Shown: piece by piece, positions 9,407 through 16,767 of the stretch
How positions within the stretch are numbered: position 1 is the stretch's first letter
Layout: the number at the start of each line of letters is the position of its first letter
Notes under the pieces: generated by a model
What the model saw: the letters and a program-made list of their open reading frames with translations, nothing else
Told to the model about the DNA's origin: nothing
Databases searched by the model: none
Program-made: the position numbers and the translations under genes
From: Hymenobacter sp. BT188
Lineage (GTDB): Bacteria; Bacteroidota; Bacteroidia; Cytophagales; Hymenobacteraceae
Direction of reading: 5' to 3'
Assembly (NCBI RefSeq): GCF_014333585.1
Contig: NZ_JACSCW010000001.1
Location: 620,001-684,000, forward strand
DNA: 64,000 nucleotides

Positions 9407-10069
9407 TTACTCGGCATTACTAAAGTTCGACCGATACCAGCTAGCGGCCTGAACTACATCCTGAGGCGTAAGGTTGTGGCCGGCGGGCGCGTCGTAGCGC
9501 GTGAGCGCAAAGCCCCGATTGGTAAGCAGGCTCGCGTAGCGGTCGGTGGCGGCTGGGTCTACAGTCGGGTCGCGCTGGCCAGGGGCGAAGAATACGGGCA
9601 CGGGATTCTGGGGGGCTTTTTGATCGTCGTTGTTTGCCTTAGGAGCGGCAGGTACTTCGCTCAACGGCTGCATGGGGCGTAGCAAGGCAGCGCCGGCCAA
9701 CAGCTCAGGGTAGAGCAACAATACGCTGCCAATGAGATTGGCGCCGTTTGAATAGCCCAGTGCCACCAGGTTTTGTAGGTCAAACTCCTTCTGGGGGGCA
9801 ATTTTGCGCAGGAATTCCACCAGCTCATGCGTCCGGAACCGAACGTCGTCCTCGTCGAACACGCCCATACCAAGGCGGCGAAAGAAGCGAGGCATACCAT
9901 TTTCCAGCACGTTGCCGCGCACGCTCAGCACGTTGAAGTCTGAACCAAGTTGGCCGGCAATAGGCAGCAGATCCCGCTCGTCGCCGCCCGTACCGTGGAG
10001 CAGCAGCAAGGTTTGGGTACTCGGCTGCTCGGCAGGGCGGTAGATATAAGTAAGAGGCTGATAGTCCAT
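9407..10069 (-). CDS. mhqD: Phospholipase/carboxylesterase-family hydrolase, MhqD-like
   Basis: 220-residue alpha/beta hydrolase. Visible are the oxyanion region LLLLHGTGGDERDL (about 21-34), nucleophile elbow GYSNGAN with Ser107, Asp167 in GQRDPTV and His198 in AGHNL, a complete catalytic triad. It starts 2 nt after the stop of the upstream glyoxalase-fold dioxygenase, so the two are surely co-transcribed. In Bacillus the equivalent pair (MhqO dioxygenase, MhqD hydrolase) is induced by quinones and catechols and clears them; that function is inferred from the pairing and family. No MarR-type regulator (MhqR) is adjacent. The KAPQNP stretch at 151-156 is encoded by one of the dispersed GCCCCCC motifs. 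Confidence 0.8.
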   Translation of the reverse strand: MDYQPLTYIYRPAEQPSTQTLLLLHGTGGDERDLLPIAGQLGSDFNVLSVRGNVLENGMPRFFRRLGMGVFDEDDVRFRTHELVEFLRKIAPQKEFDLQNLVALGYSNGANLIGSVLLLYPELLAGAALLRPMQPLSEVPAAPKANNDDQKAPQNPVPVFFAPGQRDPTVDPAATDRYASLLTNRGFALTRYDAPAGHNLTPQDVVQAASWYRSNFSNAE

Positions 10070-10071
10070 AG

Positions 10072-11007
10072 TTAGCTGATAACGGGTAGCTGCGCTTCAA
10101 TCTGGGCCCGGCGGCGTTCGTACTGGGGTGGCAGCAACAAGTGGGTGCCCAGTTCCGCCAACGGCTCGTCGATCATAAAGCCAGGATTGTCGGTAGCAAT
10201 CTCAAACAAAACGCCCCCTGGCTCGCGGAAATAAAGCGAGTGAAAGTACTGCCGGTCAATCTGCTCCGTGATGTTGAGGCCGCGGGCCGCAATCTTTTCG
10301 CGGAAGCGCATTTCCGTCGCGTCATCGGGCACGCGGAAGGCAATGTGGTGCACCGAGCCGCCAGCCACGTGCCCACGGGCCTCACCGGGCGCTTCCACCA
10401 GATCGATGATGGCCGCGCCGGGCACGGCATCCGTAGCGAAGCGGTAGCGGTTCACGTGCTGCTCCACCAGCTTATAGCCAAATACGTCCGTCAGAATCTC
10501 GGCCGTGCCCTTGATGTTGGTCAACGTCAGGGTCACGTTATGAAAGCCCTTGGTCGCTACGGCGGCGCTTACCTCCGGCGTCGTCCAGGGCGTACGCGGA
10601 TCGGCGTTTTTAGCGACGGTCAGCTCCAGTTTCAGGCCGTCCGGGTCGAGAAAGGTGAGGTAAGGCTCGCCGAATTTTTCGCTGGGCTTTTTGAACGTCA
10701 CGTTGTGCTGCTCAAAGCGCTTCAGCCAGAAGTCAAAGCTACCCTCCGGCACTGAGTAGCCAATTTCGGTGGCCTGCCCGGTGCCGCGCCGGCCGGGTGT
10801 CATGTTTTGCCAGGGAAAAAACGTGAGTATGGTGCCCGCCGAGCCTACCTCATCGCCAAAGTAGAAGTGGTAGGTGCTGGGATCATCAAAGTTGACTGTC
10901 TTCTTCAAAAAGCGCAGTCCCATAACCTTAGCATAGAAGTCATAGTTGCGCTGCGCATTACTGGCAATGGCCGTGATGTGGTGTAGGCCAAGGATCTGAT
11001 CCGACAT
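10072..11007 (-). CDS. mhqO: Ring-cleaving dioxygenase, VOC (glyoxalase) fold, MhqO-like
   Basis: 311-residue protein with two vicinal-oxygen-chelate modules. The first opens LGLHHITAIASNAQRNYDFY (residues 7-26); the second begins near 155 (GFHNVTLTL) and has HHIAFRV (about 220) and GVLFEIATD (about 270). The His/His/Glu set matches a mononuclear metal site of extradiol-type enzymes. It is first in a two-gene unit with the MhqD-like hydrolase. By homology with MhqO/YfiE-type proteins it is expected to open hydroquinone- or catechol-like rings; the real substrate is unknown. Confidence 0.83.
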   Translation of the reverse strand: MSDQILGLHHITAIASNAQRNYDFYAKVMGLRFLKKTVNFDDPSTYHFYFGDEVGSAGTILTFFPWQNMTPGRRGTGQATEIGYSVPEGSFDFWLKRFEQHNVTFKKPSEKFGEPYLTFLDPDGLKLELTVAKNADPRTPWTTPEVSAAVATKGFHNVTLTLTNIKGTAEILTDVFGYKLVEQHVNRYRFATDAVPGAAIIDLVEAPGEARGHVAGGSVHHIAFRVPDDATEMRFREKIAARGLNITEQIDRQYFHSLYFREPGGVLFEIATDNPGFMIDEPLAELGTHLLLPPQYERRRAQIEAQLPVIS

Positions 11008-11322
11008 AAAATGGGAGATTTAAGGGTGAATAGAAGCTAAACTGACAGAACTAGAAAAAATCTAGCGTTAAAGATAAAATCCTGAAACTTCTACTGATAA
11101 GCCTACGTAAAATTCATCAGTAGCGCCGCTTATGGGAGTCTGAGGCCTACAGAAAGAATAAAAGTGACAGTGAACCAGAGAAGTTATCAGAAGTAGAGCT
11201 AGCATTAGAAGTATAGTGCAGCACGGAAGCTAGATGGAATTATAAGGCAACAAAAAACCCCTCACTAGGAGGGGCTTTTGTAAGAAGAACTAAAATGGTA
11301 GGAAACGCAGGGAAGAGAGATA
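11008..11322. other. Intergenic region upstream of the mhqO-like gene
   Basis: No gene recognised. It must hold the promoter for the mhqO-mhqD pair and, at its far end, the terminator of the beta-helix gene. I see no clear operator. Confidence 0.5.
11252..11279 (-). terminator. Intrinsic terminator of the beta-helix/ricin gene
   Basis: CCCCTC (11258-11263) pairs with GAGGGG (11269-11274), flanked by an A-run on the left that becomes a U-run on the minus strand. It sits about 45 nt past the stop codon of the gene at 11323. Confidence 0.75.
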
Positions 11323-13341
11323 CTACTTAACTTCTAAGCGCTGTGTGCTGATCTTTCCTTTCTCACCCACGCGCACCTGGTACAAACCATTGGCTAAGCT
11401 CTGGATATTCAGACGCTGGGCCAGTGCACCACGCTTCTCCAGAACCGTTTTGCCAGACTGAGCAACGATCTGAACGTAGTCGGTGCCAGTAGGCAGCATC
11501 ACGTAATCAGCGGCTGGGTTAGGATAGATAGCAAGGTCATTCGTGGTTTTAGCAGTTGCAAAGCTGCTGGCGGCAGTCACATTGCTAGTGCTCACGGCGC
11601 TTAGAGTAGCGTTAGAGCTGATGCTTGAACCGTCACGGACTAATACCCAACGCTGAGCAGTTGAACCGTTATCATCCCACTGCTGCACTTTAGCGCCATT
11701 ATGAGAGTTGTTGTTATCTACATCGAGCACTTTGTTGGTGCCTTTGTGCATGAGCTTGAAGCTGCCATCGCCGTTAGAGGTGATGATCCAACGCTGAGCA
11801 CTAGAGCCATTATCATCCCATTGCTGCACTTTAGCGCCATTCTGGTCGCTGTTGTTATCTACGTCGAGCACTTGGCTAGTGCCCTTGTGCGTGAGCTTAT
11901 ACGTACCATCGCTCTGGAGCGTGATTACAAAACGCTGAGCGGTTGAACCATTGTCGTCCCAAATCTGCACTTTAGCACCAGCATTGTTGCTATTGTTATC
12001 TACGTCAAGCACTTTGTTGGAGCCTTTACCTACAAGCTTGTACGTGCCACCTGATACAATTTCGCTGCTGCCACCTGGAGTTGGTGCTGGTGCAGGAGCG
12101 GGGGTTGGGGAAGGTGTGGGGGCAGGCGAACCCGAAGTTGGGCCTATTACTACGCCATTGTTACGCAGCTTATTTTCCCATATTACGTACTCAGCTTTCT
12201 CTGTATCACGAGTAATTAGGAAAGGCAATTCTATGTTCAACGAGTAGTTGTGACGCTCGTTAGCATCGGGTAGGTACTGGTCATTACGCTGACGGTCACC
12301 GTTTGCGTTACGGTTAACATAGCCCACTGTGTTGTTGTAAGCTCTGTTATTTTGGAAGATGTCATTGCTGCCACCTGACTTCATGATGTAGATACCAACG
12401 TTGTTGCAGCGGATGTACGTGCCGTCGGCTAGGTAGCCCGAGTTGATGATCCGGTTGTTGTAAAACTCCATATCGTGACCAGCCGATACGCAGATACCCT
12501 GCGTGCCAGTGCTTACGATGTGATTATCGAAGGCCTTCATGAAGCCTGGAGATGCATTAAAGTCGCTGGTGTTACCATCGCCCATGTTGATGCCGCCCCC
12601 GCCGTAGTCAGTTTCAGAACCTGGATTTGCTGGGTATGCCCCCTGAATGTAGTTATTATGGATGAGAATGGGGCTGTCCGATGTACCGTTAGACAAGTAG
12701 AAATTGATATTTTCTTCAACTCGGCTCTTATAAGGCTCATTAATTACCTGGTTCCAGGCAATTTCTACACCTCTTACTTGACGTACGCTGTTAAACTGTA
12801 CAAACTGTACACGTTCCATTCCACTATTGCGGAAACGGCCATCGATGTTGGTTACTTTATTATAAAGGATCTTTACTGTCTCGTCACCCGAGTGGTTACC
12901 TTGGTAGCCAGCCAAATAGATGCCCGACGTATGATCAATATAGTTATGCTCTACGCGAATGTTTCTGAAGTTGGTTGCATCGATAAAGCGGCCGTACCGT
13001 ACGTTATCTTGGCTTGGCGTTAAGCCGTACCCGTTCGTGTTACGAACCGTTACATGGCTACCAGGCTGGTGAGCACGAATCAAAATGCCTCGGCTACGAA
13101 TATTCGCATTTTCAATCACTACCGGCTCTGAAGTTTCAATACTTACAGCAGGTGTATTTGAGTCATTGCTCTCCCAGTTGCCGGAATAAGTACCGCCTCT
13201 GGTAATCCGTAAAGGACCTTGATAATCTTGGGCGATGCTGGTGTGGGCAGCGCCAGTTAGGAGTAAAAGCAGCCAGGAAAACAGTGTCCAATGAGATGTT
13301 ACTCGGCGTGCTGGAGCAGGTGTAAGGTGTCGGATGTGCAT
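11323..13341 (-). CDS. Secreted right-handed beta-helix protein with ricin-type lectin repeats and T9SS sorting domain
   Basis: 672 residues from the ATG at 13341, chosen because it opens a signal peptide (TLFSWLLLLLTGAAHTSIAQ near residues 17-36); an in-frame extension upstream is not gene-like. After the signal comes a parallel beta-helix region (about 40-400; repeated N-containing turns such as HNNYIQG, YNNRIINSG) as in polysaccharide lyases and surface polysaccharide-binding proteins. A Pro/Thr linker (SPAPTPSPTPAPAPAPTPGG) leads to a ricin-B/CBM13-like domain with three 47-residue repeats (NKVLDVDNN...GAKVQ.WDDNGS.AQR). The C-terminal 70 residues (LAIYPNPAADYV... to the end) are a T9SS type A sorting domain, so the protein is secreted or surface-attached through the Por system. 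The carbohydrate target is unknown. Confidence 0.85.
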   Translation of the reverse strand: MHIRHLTPAPARRVTSHWTLFSWLLLLLTGAAHTSIAQDYQGPLRITRGGTYSGNWESNDSNTPAVSIETSEPVVIENANIRSRGILIRAHQPGSHVTVRNTNGYGLTPSQDNVRYGRFIDATNFRNIRVEHNYIDHTSGIYLAGYQGNHSGDETVKILYNKVTNIDGRFRNSGMERVQFVQFNSVRQVRGVEIAWNQVINEPYKSRVEENINFYLSNGTSDSPILIHNNYIQGAYPANPGSETDYGGGGINMGDGNTSDFNASPGFMKAFDNHIVSTGTQGICVSAGHDMEFYNNRIINSGYLADGTYIRCNNVGIYIMKSGGSNDIFQNNRAYNNTVGYVNRNANGDRQRNDQYLPDANERHNYSLNIELPFLITRDTEKAEYVIWENKLRNNGVVIGPTSGSPAPTPSPTPAPAPAPTPGGSSEIVSGGTYKLVGKGSNKVLDVDNNSNNAGAKVQIWDDNGSTAQRFVITLQSDGTYKLTHKGTSQVLDVDNNSDQNGAKVQQWDDNGSSAQRWIITSNGDGSFKLMHKGTNKVLDVDNNNSHNGAKVQQWDDNGSTAQRWVLVRDGSSISSNATLSAVSTSNVTAASSFATAKTTNDLAIYPNPAADYVMLPTGTDYVQIVAQSGKTVLEKRGALAQRLNIQSLANGLYQVRVGEKGKISTQRLEVK
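11640..12055 (-). repeat. Tandem in-gene repeat, about 141 bp period, three copies
   Basis: Near-identical blocks recur with CAACGCTGAGCA-like starts at about 11648, 11789 and 11930. They encode the three 47-residue ricin-type lectin repeats. DNA similarity is high enough that recent duplication or gene conversion is likely, and copy-number change by recombination is possible. Confidence 0.85.
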
Positions 13342-14093
13342 TCGCAGAAAGGGTTGAAAGAATAAAAGTGAACAATCCAGAGTGAACAATACTGACCAGC
13401 TTAGGTGGGAGTCGACTGGTTTATAAGTGGCAATATTACTGGATAATGTCGAACCCGAAGCATTAGAACAAAAAGTTGCACATAGTGGAAACACCATAAA
13501 CCTTACTGTGCAGCTAGGCAGGAAAAGCAACAAACGATGTAGTAAAAACGCCCCCCAGAGCATTTTAGAGGCGTTTTTACTATATTATGTAAAGTAGATC
13601 CTACTTCTTTATTACAAATAAACCGACTTAAAATGCCTCATTATTGCGCGAAGTGACATTATAAGGTTCACAGTATAGGTAATGGATTATATTGGAATAC
13701 GGCGCGAAAAAATTGGACAGCAAATCTGGGAGAAAGATAATTTTAGTTAGAATGCTGCAACCGTAAAATTCGGCTGTCAGCGACTACACTTGTAAGGATT
13801 ATATAGAGGCTGCAATGCCTGAACTCGGTGTTTACTGTCGAGGTTAGGTGAGGCCTAATTTTGGAGAGGAGCAAACTGGTTTAGCTATCACTTATTAATC
13901 TTATCGGCATGCATAATAAATGAACTTTACTAAGCTTGTATTTATATGTATTGTAAAAGTTATATTTAGCTTAATATTAATGGTGTTTATAAATGAGATA
14001 TTATATATATATTTTATAAAATAGTAAGTATATACATGGGTCTGCAAGGGGGAACAGCATCTTGCGTCAATGTTTATTCTGACCTCTATTACC
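13342..14093. other. Long AT-rich intergenic region
   Basis: About 750 bp with no convincing gene. 13540-13582 is a hairpin; 13600-14090 is markedly AT-rich (runs such as ATTATATATATATTTTATAA near 13998). It separates two genes of the same strand and probably holds the promoter of the beta-helix gene at its left side. A 64-codon minus-strand frame at 13901-14095 is low-complexity and is not called. Confidence 0.5.
13540..13582. terminator. Hairpin with dispersed motif, terminator-like
   Basis: TAGTAAAAACGCC (13540-13552) pairs with GGCGTTTTTACTA (13570-13582). The left arm runs into a GCCCCCC motif (13550). It has the A/T-flanked look of a bidirectional terminator, but no gene ends next to it; it may insulate the promoter region of the beta-helix gene. 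Confidence 0.5.
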
Positions 14094-14147
14094 AAAGAAG
14101 CTTAGCTGAACAGTGGGTTATAGCTCACTGTTCAGCTAAGCTTCTTT
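14094..14147. terminator. Strong intrinsic terminator
   Basis: Perfect 22-bp stem: AAAGAAGCTTAGCTGAACAG onward at 14094-14115, complement at 14126-14147, 10-nt loop. It lies about 75 nt beyond the stop of the GH127 gene (minus strand). Confidence 0.88.
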
Positions 14148-14222
14148 AGCTGCAAATTCATTGCAGCCTGTAGTACATGAGCCGAGCAAGTTGGCTGTAA
14201 TGTATTTCCCAGCTAGAATTGG

Positions 14223-16598
14223 TTAATCTGTTTTCAGTAAGCGTACGTAATACACGCCCCCTGCCGTAGACCCGTTATTCGCCTGGAATTTGACTGTAAG
14301 AACTTCCGGCGCAGAAGCCAGCACTTGAGCAGGGAGCTTATAGTCCACCTCAATGAATTTGTCGCCGCCGAGGCCTTGCAAAATTTCCTGCTTGAGCAGT
14401 TTGCCATTAACTAAGATCGAAAAGCGGCGGTTTTTGTCGGCTCCATAATAGGTAATGCGCAACGTGCTTGCCTTGCCGCCTTTGTTTTTGAGATTATAGC
14501 TAAACCAGCCTTTGGCCTGACGCCAATGCCGGTCCTTGAATACACCAGTGTCGGTTTGCTCACCCTTAAAGCCATGATCCGACTCAGGCTGCTGCTCGCC
14601 GGGCGCTACCTGATCGAGCGTACGCGCTTCTAGCGCCATCTTTTCCGCTTCTTTTAGTTGTAGGGCTTGTTTGCGAGCGACCAATTCAGTGGGCGTAGCC
14701 ACGGGCCAGTAAATCATGTAGCGAGCATCGTGTATCCGGAAAAAGGGGATAAGCTCCACGTTCCGAAAGCGGTCAGAATCAATCAGTGAGGCGGCACTGA
14801 AGGTTAGGGGCTTGCCGGCCACGGGCTTTATTTCGGCTGCCAGGCTCTGCGGACTCGACGAAACCAGCACGGGGGCTTCATCAAGCGGGTAGGCGGGGCC
14901 GCTGGCAATATGGCCCATGCGGCTGCCATCCGCGAGCAAACCCGGCAAATCCGTGGTATCGGTAATGGCGGCCAGCACAATGGGGCCATGCACGAAGGAT
15001 AACCACGGAGATTTATCCGGTAAAAACTCAGCTTTGGTTTCCATCGGCAAGGCCACGCTCACTACGTCGCCCGTCTTCCATTTGCGGTTGATGGTTAGAT
15101 AGCCGGGGGTGGAGGTATCGTATTTCGCAGCGCGGCCATTCACGAATAGCTGGCGTGGGCCCGGCTTAAGCCAATTGGGTTGCCGGATGTGCAGAGCGAA
15201 ACGCCGCGTTTTTTTAAGTTGTAGCTTCAGGCTCGACGTCTCAGCGTAGGGAAAGCGCGTGTCTTGGGTCAAAGTCAAGCCTGCCTCGGGCCAAGTGAGG
15301 CGGGAAGGAATAAAGAGGTTGACGAACAAGTCCTCCTTATTATGGGCATAAATCAGCTCGCCGTACTTGCCGTGGTTTTCCAGACCCGAGCCCACACAGC
15401 ACCAGAAGCTTTCCTGGGGCTGGGAATACACGCGGTAATGTCGGGGCCGCATGGGCGTGAAGTACACGAAACCACCTTTCTCGGGGTGCTGAGAGGACAA
15501 AATATGGTTGTAGAGGGCCCGCTCGTAGTAATCTATATAAGGAGTAGACGCGCTGGTGAGATACAACTGCTTCGATAGCTTGAGCATGTTGTAGGTGTTG
15601 CAGGTTTCGGGGCCTTCCTTGCCTTCCAGCATGGCCGTGAAATCCTGAGCGGGGTGAAAGTGCTCGCTCACGCTGTTGCCGCCAATCGAGACGGTGCGGC
15701 GCTCCACTACCGTTTTCCAGAAGAAAGCCGCCGCTTTGCTCCAAGCCGTGTCGCCGGTAAGCTCCGCCACGCGCTCATAGCCTATCACCTTCGGAATCTG
15801 AGTGTTGGCGTGGAGGCTGTTCAACTCATCTTTGCCCCCCAGCAGCGGTTCCAATAGGGAGCGATGCGAAAACCGGTGGGCTAGGGTCAAATACTTTTTG
15901 TCGCCCGTAATTTCCGCTACGTCGGCCAGCACTTCGTTCATGCCGCCGTGCTCGCTGCGTAGCATATCCTGAATTTGGGCGTCGGTGAGCGAAGCGGTCA
16001 AGTCAACGGCCCAGCCGGCGAGCTGCACTAGCATGTCTTTGGCTTTAGCGTTGCCCGCAAACAGGTAGGCATCGCGCAGGCCAGCGTAAGTTTTATGGAT
16101 GTTGTACCACGGCACCCATTTATCATTGAGCGAAAAGCTGCCGGCCTCGATTTTGCCGGCTTTCACCTGCTCCCACATTTTTTGCCCCCCAGGCGTCCCG
16201 CCGAGGTAGCCATTCCCGTTGCGTCGCTGACAAAGCGCCAGCTCATCAACCATATACGTGAGCCGTCGGCCAACCTCAGCGTTGCCGGTGGCCGCATACA
16301 TATAGGCCAGGGCCGAAAGGTAGTGTCCGCCAATATGCCCATCCAGGCCCGTATTTTCCCAGTTGCCGTAGCTCGGGGCGCGAGGAGGGAGCCCCGCTTC
16401 GCGCAGATACGGAGCCAGCAGCCGATCGGGGTTGAGCGCCAGGATATATTGTAAGTCGGTTTGCTGCGCTGCTTGAAACGGACTTTCGGTAAGCTCTACG
16501 GTTGATAGCGGAAAGCTTTGCAGCGGCGGACGCGCTTGGCTTTGGCCTGCGGTAACGGCCACAAACAGCAGTCCTATAGTTAACCAGCTTGTTTTCAT
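14223..16598 (-). CDS. Glycoside hydrolase family 127, beta-L-arabinofuranosidase-like (DUF1680)
   Basis: 791-residue exported enzyme with signal peptide MKTSWLTIGLLFVAVTAGQS. GH127 enzymes remove beta-L-arabinofuranose from glycans using a Cys nucleophile bound to zinc by a Glu-Cys3 set. That set is visible as GPETCNTYN (about 327-335) and FWCCVGSG (about 397-404), close to the positions in the Bifidobacterium founding member. The (alpha/alpha)6 barrel region starts with WENTGLDGHIGGHYLSAL (about 80-97). The last 150 residues (from about HGFKGEQTDTG) form a beta-sandwich of the kind often appended in Bacteroidota. It is followed by its own terminator and lies next to, but not in, a typical polysaccharide utilisation locus; a TonB receptor lies upstream without SusD. 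Confidence 0.88.
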   Translation of the reverse strand: MKTSWLTIGLLFVAVTAGQSQARPPLQSFPLSTVELTESPFQAAQQTDLQYILALNPDRLLAPYLREAGLPPRAPSYGNWENTGLDGHIGGHYLSALAYMYAATGNAEVGRRLTYMVDELALCQRRNGNGYLGGTPGGQKMWEQVKAGKIEAGSFSLNDKWVPWYNIHKTYAGLRDAYLFAGNAKAKDMLVQLAGWAVDLTASLTDAQIQDMLRSEHGGMNEVLADVAEITGDKKYLTLAHRFSHRSLLEPLLGGKDELNSLHANTQIPKVIGYERVAELTGDTAWSKAAAFFWKTVVERRTVSIGGNSVSEHFHPAQDFTAMLEGKEGPETCNTYNMLKLSKQLYLTSASTPYIDYYERALYNHILSSQHPEKGGFVYFTPMRPRHYRVYSQPQESFWCCVGSGLENHGKYGELIYAHNKEDLFVNLFIPSRLTWPEAGLTLTQDTRFPYAETSSLKLQLKKTRRFALHIRQPNWLKPGPRQLFVNGRAAKYDTSTPGYLTINRKWKTGDVVSVALPMETKAEFLPDKSPWLSFVHGPIVLAAITDTTDLPGLLADGSRMGHIASGPAYPLDEAPVLVSSSPQSLAAEIKPVAGKPLTFSAASLIDSDRFRNVELIPFFRIHDARYMIYWPVATPTELVARKQALQLKEAEKMALEARTLDQVAPGEQQPESDHGFKGEQTDTGVFKDRHWRQAKGWFSYNLKNKGGKASTLRITYYGADKNRRFSILVNGKLLKQEILQGLGGDKFIEVDYKLPAQVLASAPEVLTVKFQANNGSTAGGVYYVRLLKTD

Positions 16599-16767
16599 TG
16601 AATTGAGTTGAGAGAATAAAATTGCTTGCTACTCCGCTAACTCAGTTCGTGACGTTGCACTATACCTGAAGTCAGTGGCTAAATCTACACAATCGATTGT
16701 TATAGTACAGATCGAAATAAATTTGCCCCCCAGCGCATGAAAGAGGTATTGATTGGCTAGCTCAACC

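Noticed and set aside
11640..12055. Regular repeats resembling a CRISPR array
   Set aside because: Period is 141 bp, the repeats are in frame and encode lectin modules; no short direct repeats with unique spacers.
13901..14095. 64-codon minus-strand frame in the AT-rich gap
   Set aside because: Low-complexity Ile/Asn/Tyr-rich translation expected from AT-rich DNA.
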